From NCBI RefSeq assembly GCF_022581195.2, contig NC_061455.1:6816120-6880119 (forward strand): a stretch of 64,000 nucleotides of DNA, written 5' to 3'. The position numbers and the translations under genes are program-made. The notes beneath the pieces were generated by a model that saw nothing but the letters and a program-made list of their open reading frames with translations, did not search any database and was not told the origin of the DNA. This document shows positions 1 through 12,700 of the stretch, piece by piece. Source of the DNA: Helicoverpa zea. Taxonomy: Eukaryota > Arthropoda > Insecta > Lepidoptera > Noctuidae. Each line of letters begins with the position of its first letter. Position 1 is the stretch's first letter.

Positions 1-189
1 AGGTGTTCCAGATCTTCAAATTTATTATCTCAGCTGAAAATGCTCATCACATGAAACAATTTTTGCCATGACACCATTTTTGTATCTCTTATAGTTTTGT
101 TGGTCTGTTGGTGTTCTGCATCAGGTCTTCAAGTTTCGAAGATAAATTATAGCCTATATGTTGACCAGGCTTAATACTGATACAACAAA

Positions 190-300
190 GAAAAAATCAT
201 TGAAATCCGTTCAGTAGTTCGGAAGATTAGCGTGTACAAACAAACAGACATACAGACATACAGACATACAGACATACAGACAGAATTTTTTTTTTTGGAT
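190..300 (+). repeat. Tail of a dispersed repeat with an 8-bp microsatellite
   Basis: The phrase aaatccgttcagtagttcgg, followed by a short-unit repeat, is of a kind I associate with the ends of dispersed lepidopteran repeats. About four and a half copies of the unit acagacat (about 245-281) are followed by a T run. The family was recognised from memory of such tails and not by alignment, so the class (non-LTR tail or Helitron-related) is open. Confidence 0.5.
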
Positions 301-551
301 TTGTGCTCCATTACTGTTTCTAAAACCCACCCAATTATTATTTTTTTAATATATTCAATGTACAGACACAGTTTTTTTACAGATTTATTATATGTATAGA
401 TATAGATAACTGATATTACCTAATAACTGATTTGCAATAAAGGCATTATTAATATAAAATGGATAAAATTATTTCAATCAAAGTATATTGCTACAAATAA
501 CTTCAAGGTTTAATTAAAGATGTCTTTGATGAAACATTTAATACCCCCTTA

Positions 552-738
552 CGGCCAGTTTCTTCATCAAAAGTTAAAGTTAAAGTAATGTCTAAAGTAA
601 AAGTAACAGTCAAATTCGTTTTTTCAAGGCTAAAGTGACAGCAAAACTAATAGAAAAATTGAATTTAACCGTTACTTTTACTTTAGACATTACTTTAGCT
701 ATAACTTTAACTTTAACTTTTGATGAAGAAACTGGCCG
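552..738. mobile_element. 187-bp palindromic MITE, copy 1 (Harbinger-like)
   Basis: The element is almost one long inverted repeat. It starts CGGCCAGTTTCTTCATCA and ends with the reverse complement of that. The arms consist of degenerate GTTAAAGT-type units, and a unique loop lies at about 616-660. It is flanked on both sides by TTA (549-551 and 739-741), a 3-bp target-site duplication. A TWA duplication with GGCCAGT-type ends is typical of PIF/Harbinger-derived MITEs; the superfamily is inferred. A second copy of identical length lies at 9086-9272 in the opposite orientation. No coding capacity. Confidence 0.85.
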
Positions 739-1233
739 TTAGTTGTTGAAACAAAAGGTATCAGCGTCCGTTAGAGAACCAAACATTACCAGATATTACA
801 TTTCATAACTTATTTGTTATTTAATCTGCTTCATCTTATTCTTTTTCACTTTAAAGAAACAAGAAGTTTCAATTCCTAACGCCAATATCGCTCCACTACT
901 GTTTCTCTCTAAATTGTATAAGTAGGTATATCAAAGTGCTATCGATAGTCTCACTCAATGCTTCTATTGTTTCTGCTCGAAGCGAATCGTATTACACCCA
1001 GTATGAATATTATGTGTGATCGTTTGAAGTCTATAAGCTCTCGTAAGCGACCTAGCTTTTATACATTACATCTAAAGTACCTCTCAAGAAGCGCTGTCTT
1101 GAAAAGGAGAAAAATAAGGAGTACAAAAATACAATAAAATACTGACGAGCATGTTTTGCGCTGGTTATTGTCATTTCTCTCACTATGAATACAAATAACG
1201 CTTATAATGAATACAATGCGATGTCTTGCTCAG

Positions 1234-3013
1234 CTCGGCTCGGAATTTGCTGACGTACTGCTGAACCTATCCTCGGCCGGACTGGATTTGAATAAAACGC
1301 ACTTAGTGGGCCATTCCCTGGGTGCGCAGATTTTTGGCATCACTGGCAACAAAATGGTGAAGAATGGCGTCCAATTGCCTTGGTAAATATTTGCTTGCGT
1401 TATCTGTTTCAATATTTAAAGTGGGGTTTTAATGCCAAAGTAAATATTTGAATGAAGGATTCAGTGTTGGTCAATATTTGCTTTCTTAAAGGCCATGTTG
1501 GCCAAGGGTTTTTTGTAATAAAAATTTTCAAGTGTTTTTAATTTCAACATTGTTATTCCGGACTAGTCAGGAATAGCAAGGTTTTCGAGTAAACATTTTG
1601 AACCCACTGAAATATCAACCCCAATAATTTTGACTCCCCTCTTATTGAAACCATGATAACCTCCCCAGGATCACGGGTTTGGACCCCGCCGGTATAATGT
1701 TCGACGGCAGGGCCCCGGCCGACAGACTCAGCCCCACGGCTGCTAGGTTCGTGGACGTCATCCATTCGGACCCCACCAAGTACGGTACTAGAAAGGAACT
1801 GGGCACCGTTGACTTCTGGCCAAATTATAGAAACAATGGACCTGTTATACAACCTGGATGTGACAACAAACCGCACCCGAGGTTTTCGCTTGAAGGTACT
1901 TCCAGTTTGTAGATTTAACTCGTTTGGATATGAATTACACGATACTCAGATTTTGTGTTAAAAATAAACTTATTTAAGAACACCTACATTAACAAAAAAT
2001 AATTCATATTTAGTTACACCATTATCATTTTGGTCTAAAAATAACTTCTTGACTACCTATTGAACCATGACATTATAAACATAGTTGTTGGATACCCGTG
2101 TAGTATTGGTACTTCCCCATTCTAACATTTTCAATTGTTTCAGACCTATGCAATCACAATAAATGCTGGCAGTTCCTCATTGACACAATTAAGTACCCAG
2201 GATCACTGATGGGGACGTACGCTAAGAATTTCAGAACGTGGAAGAATTATTCAAAGAAAGAAAGGCTTGCTACCGTTTTGGAACTTGGTGTCCGCTATGA
2301 CAAAGTGTAAGTTACATAAGTGAAAAAGTGAGATTTTCCATATCATTTGGCACAAGTGTCATTTAAAATAATCATTTAATTTTAGCGCTTTTTCGTCTAT
2401 AGAAAGTACTAATTGTCTCTTTGTCAGCCATTAAAGTTATAAATGAACAAACACTACACAAAATGCAATTAATTACAACTGGGTATATTTATCAATAGCT
2501 ACTAACTTAATTGAAAAAAGGCAACCGTAGCGAGTGAAGTAATAACAATTAATAATAATGTGCAATGCCTCGTTTGAACCGTTCGGTGGCGGGCTATATT
2601 TTACGCGAGCCACTAACCACGGCACTGGCGCAGAGCCGCATCCCCGTTAAACATTCAGCAACATAAGTGTCACTCCGAACAAGTACGTAGGTCTGTGCAC
2701 GCCTGAATACTAACTGTTTAACACCTGCATTCTGTTTAAATCACGTACTTTTTAGTTTAGGAAAGATATAGACTGGATTTATTGTTCAATGACATGTGTA
2801 TGCACCACACGTTAATATCCATCCATCCAGGTTACTTTACCTGAAATAACTTACCTAACAATTCCAAGAATACTTAAACGCTTTATCTAGCCATCTTATG
2901 GTATCTATCTAGCACTTATGTTTGTAAATTTTATTGATTTCAGTATTCCTGGAAACTATTATTTCCTGACGGGTGCTTCGTCGCCGTACGGACTCGCTGA
3001 AAATGGCTTGTAG
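1234..3013 (+). CDS. Pancreatic-lipase-family lipase, 3' half (5' partial)
   Basis: Four exons join in frame: 1234-1382, 1669-1895, 2144-2306 and 2944-3013, with stop TAG at 3011-3013. All introns are GT-AG, and together they give 202 residues. The product is an extracellular serine esterase of the animal neutral lipase family (triacylglycerol lipase or phospholipase A1 type) that hydrolyses lipid ester bonds. The nucleophile elbow GHSLG has its Ser codon at 1315-1317. The catalytic Asp is in TGLDPAG (GAC 1682-1684) and the catalytic His in LCNHNKC (CAC 2155-2157), so the Ser-Asp-His triad is intact. RLSPTAARFVDVIHSD and the QPGC motif also fit the family. The signal peptide and N-terminal third lie left of the window. 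Substrate cannot be told from this part. There is no break or frameshift, so the gene looks functional. Confidence 0.93.
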
Positions 3014-3140
3014 ATTTACATACATACATTCAAAATTACACTTTATGGCTGTGATCATTCATTCTTATATAAGTAGTCTTTACCAAATCGAAATGTATAG
3101 AATGTGATAACTAGTTGTCGTCTAGATTTAAGTCTCTTAG

Positions 3141-3146
3141 AATAAA
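3141..3146 (+). other. Polyadenylation signal of the lipase gene
   Basis: AATAAA lies 128 bases after the lipase stop codon in AT-rich DNA. It is the first canonical signal downstream and gives a short 3' UTR. Confidence 0.55.
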
Positions 3147-3149
3147 TTA

Positions 3150-6100
3150 CCGTATCTACTAATTGTCTTCAAATTATGAACAGCATTGTTATTTTTGAGT
3201 GCGGAAAAAATCGACAAAAGAGAAAGACGAAAGACACTTAAGCATTATACTATGCAAATTAAAAACTTTGCTCGCGATAATTACTGCTACTGAAGATAAT
3301 GATTCATCGAATATCACGCGAATTAATCATCCAAGATGGAGGAATTTTTGCACAAATCATTAAAGCACTTAAAAGGCAAATGGATTCTCTGATGCGGATG
3401 CCAAATGGATTCTGAAAATTTTATAGATAGGCCGTTGTCTACCTGACCTATTGTTACGAACAACGCTGCAATTAAATTCTTAATGCTTGTATTAGGCTCT
3501 TTAGCTTTTGTTACCATTTTTATCTAGTGTATCTTACTAAGTTACGTTAAATAACCCAGCGTGGATACATTCGAGTTATTTAACGCTGGCACTGTAAACA
3601 AGTAAATATTAATAAGTTCTTTGTGCTTACGAGGGTGTATTTTTTAATATTAAATTTAAGTAGGTACTTAGAGAAAATAAATTATGAAAAGAAAATAAGT
3701 CTTTTAACATACCTTCTCTCGTAGACGGATGAGAAATAAGTTGTGAATAGTTTCCATACGAATTCACAGAGGCTCTTGATTAGACTGGGTGACTCGTTGC
3801 GTGGGTTGCCGTCATCACGCAGTCAGCAGAGCAATCTTTAATCTGAATAGTTATTGCTGTGTGCTCCTTTAAGGGGCACCCCACACAAATAAATGAGCAC
3901 CAACGAAAAACAAAATACACTTAAATCTAACTACTTTTATAAACTTTTATGTCCCTATTAGTCACATGTTCACGTACAAAGGTGTTATTCGGTCCGGGAC
4001 AGTCCATCAGAGCACGTACAGAGTAATTCCCCTGGGCAGGTCCGACCCGGCTAGGCTGTTTCTAGGCACACTGTTTAAATACACCAGTGAAAACGGTTTT
4101 TAAATGCATCTCCTGAGGCTGTATTTCAGCCGCGAGCGAGAATGCACAGCTTGGAAGGTAGGTATATTACATAGACACATACATGACTTGTGTGAAAAAT
4201 AAATGTCTTAGCCATTTTTTTTGTATACCCTTCATTCGAAATTTAGATATTCTTTGTTTTTTTTTTCGAACGAATGGTTGAATGTATTGTTCAGTATACG
4301 TTTTTAGCTTTTAGAGCAGAGTTTAGATAAAACTATGTGCTTGATTTTTGTTTTTTTTTTTTATATAAATTATTCTTCTTTCATATTTGTAACACCACTA
4401 CCAATATAATTAAAATCAAAATATGTAGGTGTTTATTGGAAATAAGAGCATTAAAAACCAGGTACGTGAATGTATTATTTATACCGATCGAAGCCAATCA
4501 GAAAGCGACTCGAGTTTCAAGATCTTTCTAATATCTTCGAGGTATTGGAAGAAGCCTTAAAACTTACATTTTTAATAAAGAAAAACCTACACTGTAGAGT
4601 AGAATATTTTACTTGGTAAAGAAAATAAGGAGGAAAAACGTAGAATTTGTAGGTACCTAGATCAGCTGCATTTACCCCGGGAATGTCGTAAAAATCAATT
4701 GAGAGGAAGTGATGTCTTTTCTCGTAGAAAGACAATGAGCTGATAACGTACCAACTTAACTAGCTGCCCATTAGTGTTCGTGTCACTATTCCATTCAATT
4801 TTATAGATGGAGGATAACTGAATCATTTTTTTGAAAGGTGGTATAAAATGTGTTGACGTTATTCGCTGGACATTCTAGACGGAAGATGTGACAAGATTAT
4901 GATTAAGCTATTATCTAAAGATATAAATGTATGATTGACGACCAAGGTAATATTTTATCTAAATTATTGAATGCATTTTCCCCGACATCAAACTCTATTG
5001 TGTTCTATTCCTTTACTCTTCTAGTCAAATGTCCCAGTGGCCAAGATCTCAAGTCTATATTAAATACTCAGTTCTATTCTCATGTGTGGCACGAACGGGG
5101 TTAGATACCCCTTACAAACACGGTCAACTATTCACTGATTCCTCCACGTGGCCACCATCCCCTCTCCCGTGACTCTGCAGAATTCTTTACCAGGATTATA
5201 TTGACTCAGCAATTAAAATGATAAACATTTGCCTATTTGTTACTTTGTTCCGGGTTTACGGATAAATACCTACGTAGACAAATGTATAGAGCTGCGCCGG
5301 CACGACTAATTGACCTAATTTGAATAAGCTTTCAGTAAGCACATTTTCACGAATTTAGTTTCACTTATTCTGTTAAAGGTAAAAGCAGATTAAGAAAGGA
5401 TGATAAGAGTGATTACAGTCTTAATAATTTAATTCGAAAGTTTGTTTAAAATGTTTTGATAAGATTGTTGAATCTGAGAGATGTTTACACGTTATTTACG
5501 ACAAGCTTTGTGAGTAGCTTATGAAAGCCATTTAAGGTAGGTAATTATTATCCGATAATGGTTATTTTTAAACAACATTGACTAGATAATGAACTAGCAC
5601 ATTGTCGTGATTCAACGCCAATCAACAAGCTCATACAGAACGTCGATGGGGCTAAACCGAGCACGGCAATTTTCATTGCGTTTTAACGCAGCCGGGACGC
5701 AACCAAAGTCGTTTGGTACATCTGTTTGACAATTTACGCTTTTAATAATAGCCGACACTGCCTTTGAATCGGTCGCGCACGAATTAACAACCGGCAAAAT
5801 TAAAGCCTTCAAACTTTTTGCAGAGCCAGCGGACCGATAGAGCGCGTTCGTTCTGCCCTTATTTAGCTGCGGGGGGATTTTCTCAAAATTAGAAACGTCC
5901 CAAATCGGCTTCGTTACATTCTTACTGGAGAATAGAGTTGTTCCCCAAAATATTGTTGCCTTTGTATCAAGTTGTTGATTAATCTATCCGCGCAGAAAGT
6001 TACTGTATATAATTAAGAAAGGAACGTGAACCCTACGAATAGGATTCATTTACTTTCGGGATGTGTTCGATAAAATAGAAATTATTTCAGTATTTCCTGG

Positions 6101-8186
6101 TATTGTTTATCAAAACAAACAGTATTTCAACCGTACTTTGAACCATGGAGTTTACGTGAAATTATCGATACCTACATACAATGATACATTGTAAGTAATA
6201 GGTCTAACAAATAATTGGAAAAATAAACTTCATTATGAATGCTTCGGTTTGTTCATGTTCGTCAGGTAACCCGAGCACGTGTAATTTACGATAAGTGGTT
6301 GATATCATTATGACGATATTAATGGTAGGTACATACATTATAAATTCGATGAATGTCCTTTCGTGGACACACGGAACTAGAATCGAGCAACTAACAACTT
6401 TGTATTATTTTTGTTTACATGTATAGGGCTCCGATTGATTAGTACTTACGGTACATATGAGCTTCCATAAATTAGTCTTCTACTAACACAATTATATTTT
6501 ACAAGTGTAGGTGTTCGGTGTGGAATGTTGTAAAACATTAAGTTATTGTAAACATTTTTAAAACCTCAATTGAAAGTAACATGCGCATAATAAACATCAG
6601 TTATAATTTATGTTTTAGCCACAGTAATATAATTCTTAAGGAAACTAGTTGCTGTTTATAATAAGTTTTTCCATTATTTACACTAAGCTCATTCTGCCTG
6701 CAGTGTAAGTAATGCGAGTGCGCCAAGCGAGTTCGCTCCTTGTAATTATAGACTAAGACCTACAAAATTATCCACTAGGACTAGTATTTTCATAATTTAT
6801 GCAAGCCAAAGTGTAGGGTTGAAGCAGCGGGCCAAGTACCTATGTTCAGTCAATTACTTGAATATCAAACCTGAAGTCAATTACCTGAGTGCCGGTGTGG
6901 ATATACAACTTTAATGCCAATCGATTATTATATATCGATGTTTTTATAATATACTGAACTTATCGAATAATATTGTGGTAGGTAAATAAAATAAAAAGCG
7001 CGTCATCATGGTACACGCTTCGTGGCAATTAGTCTGCGTGTCGCACGATATGTTTTTTTTTACTGTAATTGGAAATATCAAAATTCGATTCGAATTTATA
7101 TTGGCAAAGAGAAAAAGCACGGCGCTGCAGGTCCAAATACCTACATCGAGTTTTGTTTATTTATTTCATATCGGATTTCGGTTAAAAGTAATTTAATTTG
7201 TAATCGATGGGGATTCAAAAACGCGCAATTTGCAATTGTCTGGGGAGTTACTGCGTCGAAGCAATTATTTTTTCTAAAACTTGATTTAATGTTTTAGCCA
7301 TTAGTCAGCTGAGCATCTGTTTTATGAATATTTGATTATGAATGAAATTCTTAATTATAATAATTGGCTTGTTAAACTCAAAATTTCTCATTCATAGTTT
7401 GCTTGAGTTAATTAAAATGCATCCTCGTCGCGGCGTTACATATAAAGTCCGGAAGGCTACATAGAATTTCGACAAAAAACAAAGAAATCTTTTTCGAGGA
7501 TATTCTCCCAGAGCGTGTGAATGTTTAGGCTTTAGCTTTCATTCGACACGTGACACAATGCCGAATAAATACATAGGCAAGATAAGCATAGACGGTGACG
7601 CCAACAAAGGATTTAAACATAGGTGTACGGTTGATACACTGGAGTTCGCGCCAGGGGACTGCTTTATGTCAACACAGTAGGTTACTGAGAAATCAGTTGG
7701 CACGTTCGGATAGCACATATCTACAATAGGTACACTACAACTTGTTAGTTCTACACATTTGTACATATGTATTTACTGGAGTACCATAAAGTATACTAGA
7801 GCACTCTATGTGTCCTGTGCAGCTGGCTGTTTGAGAACAGTCACACTGGCCGAAATTCGGCTTGGACGCGATTTCTATTCTATTTTCAAATCTTAAGGTA
7901 CTCGCAAAGGACTGGTCGTCACGACAATGCCTGCTTCGTATTGCTAAAGTTCCCACTACCTACTAGGCGATGTGAGGTCGGTTTGAGTGCCATTTGTTCG
8001 ACACGCCGTATCGTGGGAACAAACCACAAGGCTTTGGCATCCTTAATTATTATTCAAGTACCTAATTGGTTCAGAAATATAAAATGTATGTTATTGTTGC
8101 AACTTATAACAAAGCAATACTTGACTGATATTCCTGTTCTAGGTGACTAAGAAACAAAACGTCTTTAAAATCGATTTTATTGTTCA
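3150..8186. other. Intergenic stretch without a recognised gene
   Basis: AT-rich DNA with frequent stops in all frames. Three patches are richer in GC. At 3960-4157 there is a possible short first exon ending in a good donor (AAG|GTAGGT). At 5590-5880 I recognise nothing. At 7539-7956 there is a pair of overlapping cysteine-rich minus-strand frames. None can be assigned to a known gene. Confidence 0.5.
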
Positions 8187-8454
8187 CTAGCGACCCGCTC
8201 CGCTTCGCACGGGGTGTTTCCCCACTATTTAATGCATTAAAAAGGAAGGTTTATATGTTATTATACATATAAACCTTGACCGACCGTGTGTTATTTATTT
8301 AAAAAAAAAAAAAAAAAAAAAAAACCTTCCTCTTGAAAAAAAATCTATCTATTGAAAAAAACCGCATCAAAATCCGTTGCGTAGTTTTGAAGATTAAAGA
8401 GTACAAAGGGACATAGGGACAGAAAAAGCGACTTTGTTTTATACTATGTAGTGA
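8187..8454 (-). mobile_element. Helitron-like non-autonomous element
   Basis: Read on the minus strand, it begins TCACTACATAGTATAAAAC and ends GGGTCGCTAG, followed by host T. A TC start, a CTAG end and insertion before T are Helitron hallmarks. The phrase cgacccgctccgcttcgcac near its end is of a type I associate with dispersed lepidopteran repeats. A run of about 24 A lies inside, at about 8300-8323. A shorter relative sits at 29102-29258 in the opposite orientation and shares the segment around CTACGCAACGGATTTTGA. No coding sequence. The 5' flank base on its own strand is T, not A, so the exact 5' boundary is uncertain. Confidence 0.6.
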
Positions 8455-9085
8455 AGTACCTATTCACTTATGTATGAACTGAAAAATTTTTAGATATTTG
8501 TTTCGGCAATCAGATGCTTACTTACAAGTAGGTACTAATAATAAGCGGATGCACTTTATTCAACTGCGTTTACAGTGAATCTTTTGAAAATCGCTTAAGC
8601 TGGAAGTGTTCCGTGGAAGTGAAAAAATATCAAAGTAATTGTAACATTTTATGTGGGACAGCTTAATCCTGTAAGTTATTTATTCATGTAAACTACATGG
8701 AAACGTGCACTGTTATTTTCGAGGTTTTTCAGTTAATAATTTCAAATAAGTTATTTAGACACATCGTCGAACACATGAGGTTTTTCATCACAATCGCGCA
8801 GTCTAGATAAAATTGTAGGGAATTATGTTTTGGTTGTCAGAACTTTCGCAAGTTAGCAAGACATTTATTAAAACGCGGGCCAAGTCCGCTTCATTATATT
8901 AAAATCTTCGTAGTCTAAAGTTTATGAAATGTAACATTAATTAAATTAAATTGCTTTATATTTTGTCAGGGTAAAAATAGGCTCAAATTGTAATGAAAAA
9001 TATACTAGGAAATGAACAAAGTAAGGGAAGCATTGTGCTGTAAAACCTTTTAAAGGTAAAGTCGAGTGAGTGCTGTTGTTATTAA
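8455..9085. other. Intergenic DNA, nothing seen
   Basis: AT-rich sequence between two mobile elements. I see no exon, RNA gene or clear repeat. Confidence 0.5.
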
Positions 9086-9272
9086 CAGCCAGTTTCTTCA
9101 TCAAAAGTTAAAGCCAAAGTAAAAGTCAAAGTAATGACTAAAGTTAAAGTAACGGTTAAATTCAATTTTTCTATGAATTTTGCTGTCACTTTAGCCTTGA
9201 AAAAACGAATTTGACCGTTACTTTAACTTTAGACATTACTTTAACTTTAACTTTTGATGAAGAAACTGGCCG
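9086..9272. mobile_element. 187-bp palindromic MITE, copy 2 (Harbinger-like)
   Basis: Same family and same length as 552-738. Its loop (about 9152-9208) is the reverse complement of the loop in copy 1, so it is inserted in the opposite orientation. It is flanked by TAA on both sides (9083-9085 and 9273-9275), the complement of the TTA duplication of copy 1. The left end reads CAGCCAG and the right end, reverse-complemented, CGGCCAG, one mismatch. No coding capacity. Confidence 0.85.
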
Positions 9273-9393
9273 TAAGTACCAAGCTTTTATACAGTTTCAT
9301 AAAATGAGGCTACGACAAAGTGACATTACACTTTTTAGTGTAAGAGTAAATTAGCCATTTTAGTTTTGCAACTGTAGCCTTTTCTCAAATATA

Positions 9394-9705
9394 TTGTGAT
9401 CGGGTTCTAGTCTAACCAGATGCACCTGAGTACCAGAGTTATTGATGGAGTGATCTGACCTTCTCAACCCAGATACCCGGTACCCGGGCAACCCGATACC
9501 CTGAGTTACTGGTTGTTAGACTTTCTGGCTTTTGACTGCCAGTAACGACTGCTAAGCATGTTTAAATGACAGCCGGGATGAACCAATTTATATTACTTTC
9601 CAAAGCACGGAAGATCTCGTCCTGACAAGAGTCACCTATGCACGCACCGTACGCGCTAAGTTGAAGCAACGAATGTCTTGACCTTATGATCGGTTGGTCC
9701 ACACG
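9394..9705 (+). repeat. Dispersed repeat, copy 1
   Basis: Contains tctaaccagatgcacctgag, then cccgggcaacccgatacc, then cgactgctaagcatgttt and a final ccttatgatcggttggtc. I associate this series of phrases with a moderately repetitive lepidopteran element. A second, more degraded copy is at 14728-14960, and the two can be aligned at both ends. Class unknown; no coding capacity seen. Confidence 0.6.
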
Positions 9706-12700
9706 ATCTTTCCTTGCAAATGTTGTCTTCATCATAATATATTCTGCTTACATACTGTTTCTAAATTCAAATACACCCACAGCTACCTACAGGATGCACA
9801 AAGGTGAACACTATTATTGCCACCTCTATTTGAAGTTGTAACTTTCTAAGTCCTTGTTATGACTTGAGCAGTTAATACAGGTGTAAGTACTACTGTAGAG
9901 CTTTGCTAAACACAATGGTCTTAATTTCCTTTATCTCGTTTAGTCAGCTTTGTATTTGTATCGTATTATGTACTTGATTGATGATTAATTTCAATGAGAA
10001 TTTTAAGGTTCTAAGGTAAAATGGATGTAATCAATGCTCTAACTAAACAATATAGTTTGCTGTGTTTAATATTAATAAATTATTCATACAGATTTGAATA
10101 CCGGCTTTTTCAAAATCATAATGTTTCTCCTCATTACATTTTATTACTTTTCGAACACGGCAATATAACTTAGGTAAACATGTAGCATTAGGTAGGAACT
10201 AAAACAAGAAGTAGTTGTAGAACTGTTAGAGCAAAATTCAAATCTCTCCAAGGTTAGATAAAATAATTATTATGATACTCTAACTGAAATAGTATTTTAG
10301 ATAAGGGTTCTAAGAACACTCAAAACATCTTGTTTTGCCAAAATTCGGTAAGGCTCTTGAATTTCAGGGGCCAAAACCTTTAGTTAGGTCTATACACGAG
10401 AATGTTGTTATAGAATTCCAGCTAATTAATTCCTCGATATCTATTTATGGAAAAAGGAAAATGAATGGAAAGGTAAATGAAAAAGGGCTTCTAGTTCTTA
10501 GCTTTACAAGTAATGCACCGTCGTCAAACTTATTGACCACCGTTAGTCATTCTAATGCGGACATAAATTGCGGGTCCGAGTCGCTTTATTGAACTACCAC
10601 TCGCATTGCATTTCATTATTAAAAAAGTAAACTTATGAAAGGTTTTAGGGTTGTCAGTAAGTAAATGTTTGCTTCGTTTGTATTCATTATTTATTTTAGC
10701 TTGCCTACGTACATCGTGGTTAAGATGATTTGTTTTTAGGTAATATTTATGTTTTCAATAAAAAGTCTGAACGTCTCGCTGCTAACCATGGATGTTATTT
10801 TTATAGTTATGCTTAATTTTATAAATTCTTGCAGCAGCATGAGTCGTCTACTGATCAGATAACTGAAGACTTGATGAAGTAGGGATACCAAACTTAAAAT
10901 ATCACAACCGCTTTAAATTAATGAACGATTAGGTTTCTTAGATTACATACATTAGAAATAGGAGGTATATTAGGTATATTTCTTGTCTTCCACATTAGTT
11001 AGAGGTATCTTCAACCCTAAGCTAGGCGAGCGGGTCAGCAACCGTGCGATACCGACCCGGTCCGTCGAACCTCGTCAAATATTAAAAAGAGGACTGAATC
11101 GACTTTCGACTTTCTCATGTACATTAATATGAGTATTGCCTTATTACTAATGCATGTTATGCAAATGATAATAACAGCGTGGGTACCGTGTAATTAGCCA
11201 GTTCTGCATATCACTAGGTATCAATAACATGGCAGCTAAAATTGTACTGGAAACAATTTTGGTGATGCCGAATTCGAAACCTAAACTGGAGTATGATTTT
11301 TTCATGAAATTTTAGAGATAGGTACTGGAATCCAATAGTCGATGTTATTTTAGTTAGTCTCGTACTTAGATGTTTATTTGGATTGCTTGTAGAAAATTCA
11401 ATGGATATTGGAATTGTAATAAAAGCGCTGAACGCTTGTAGGTGAAGAACAATTTGGCTGTCAGAAAAAGCGTACTGTATGAACAAATAATTGTGAGGAA
11501 CTGGCAATTTTCTTTTATCTTCAGTTCATTGTTTGTGGCACCCTCAAATTGTTTTATGATGTGTCTGTTGAATACAGTAAAACTGGCTATATTGGTAAGT
11601 GTAAACGTAGAATACAGCACGTAGAGATGATGGTTTATTAGTCAGTTTCAAAATGCATGCCTACTATAAGAGATGATTTAAACAGGTGAATTTTTTTTAA
11701 AAACTATAATAACAAACAATATACCTATTACATTATCAATGTAAGAATATTTTAGTGCCTTTTACTAAAATAGAATATGCCGTAGGGAATAACTTCGTTT
11801 TCCTTTCACATTCAATTTATTTACTGTTATTCGAGTTAAGTTGTAAGGTATTATAATACAAAAATAATAGTGTTGTCGCAGAAAATACTCAATTATCTCC
11901 CTAGTAAATTTCCACCAGCCGAGAAACATAGTGAAACTCATTACATGCGGTAAGCCCCTGCAGTATGGGATATTAAAGGATTCATCTTCCTTCCTCCATC
12001 AGCAAGTATACAAATAAAAATGTTTAAAAATATCGCCTACCCCGCAAGTCTCCTGGATATTGGGTTTATAACAATTCATTTTCTGTGTAGATAGGTATTA
12101 CAATTGGCATGCTACCAAAATGGAGGATTTCCCGAATTGTATTGCCAAGAAAAAATGCTGTTTTCATCTAGCTTCATTTAGGTCGTATACGTTATATTTT
12201 GCTCGCGTCGGTACTAATTAAGCATTGACAAGACATTGGAAGGTAAACGGATTCATATTTAATAGCCGTGTATGTAGGAAATATTCCAGTTTGTGTGTTA
12301 GAATTTTTGCAATAACTCTATTATAATTCTTGAACGTTTGCTTGGTTTTGCGTATAATGACACAAATAGCTAGCTATCAATAATTATGGAATCCTCCAAA
12401 ACCCGCACTAAATATTTCAGGTAGTAATTTATTGTGTACGGAGTCTATTATATATTGAGTTAATTGAACGAACAGACATTCAATATTAAGGTTTATTAAG
12501 TATATTGAATGTCTGTTCCTGTTAGTGAATTCCCTGGAGCTACGAAGTCGAAAGCAATGAACATTATTTGGCTTGAGATAACATAAATTTTCGCATGAAG
12601 CGAATTAATACTTTTATCCTGTCATTTAATTAATAAACGAAATTAATCAGAGCTCAAAAGAGTAATTAACACTTTGACTGAGGCATTCAAATTAGATCGT

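Larger units (their letters stand above)
1..1233 (+). other. Upstream intron of the lipase gene, with repeats
   Basis: No coding exon of the lipase is visible here. The next upstream exon (the part normally leading to the oxyanion-hole region) must lie left of the window. The stretch ends at a splice acceptor, cttgctcag, at 1225-1233. It contains a repeat tail near 190-300 and a complete 187-bp MITE at 552-738, both listed separately. The remainder is AT-rich sequence in which I see nothing. Confidence 0.6.

Noticed and set aside
240..290. CRISPR-like array
   Set aside because: The acagacat units are contiguous without spacers; this is a microsatellite in a eukaryotic repeat tail.
1553..1876. 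107-codon minus-strand frame opposite the lipase exon
   Set aside because: Antisense shadow of the conserved plus-strand lipase exon; the plus frame carries the family motifs and the splice signals.
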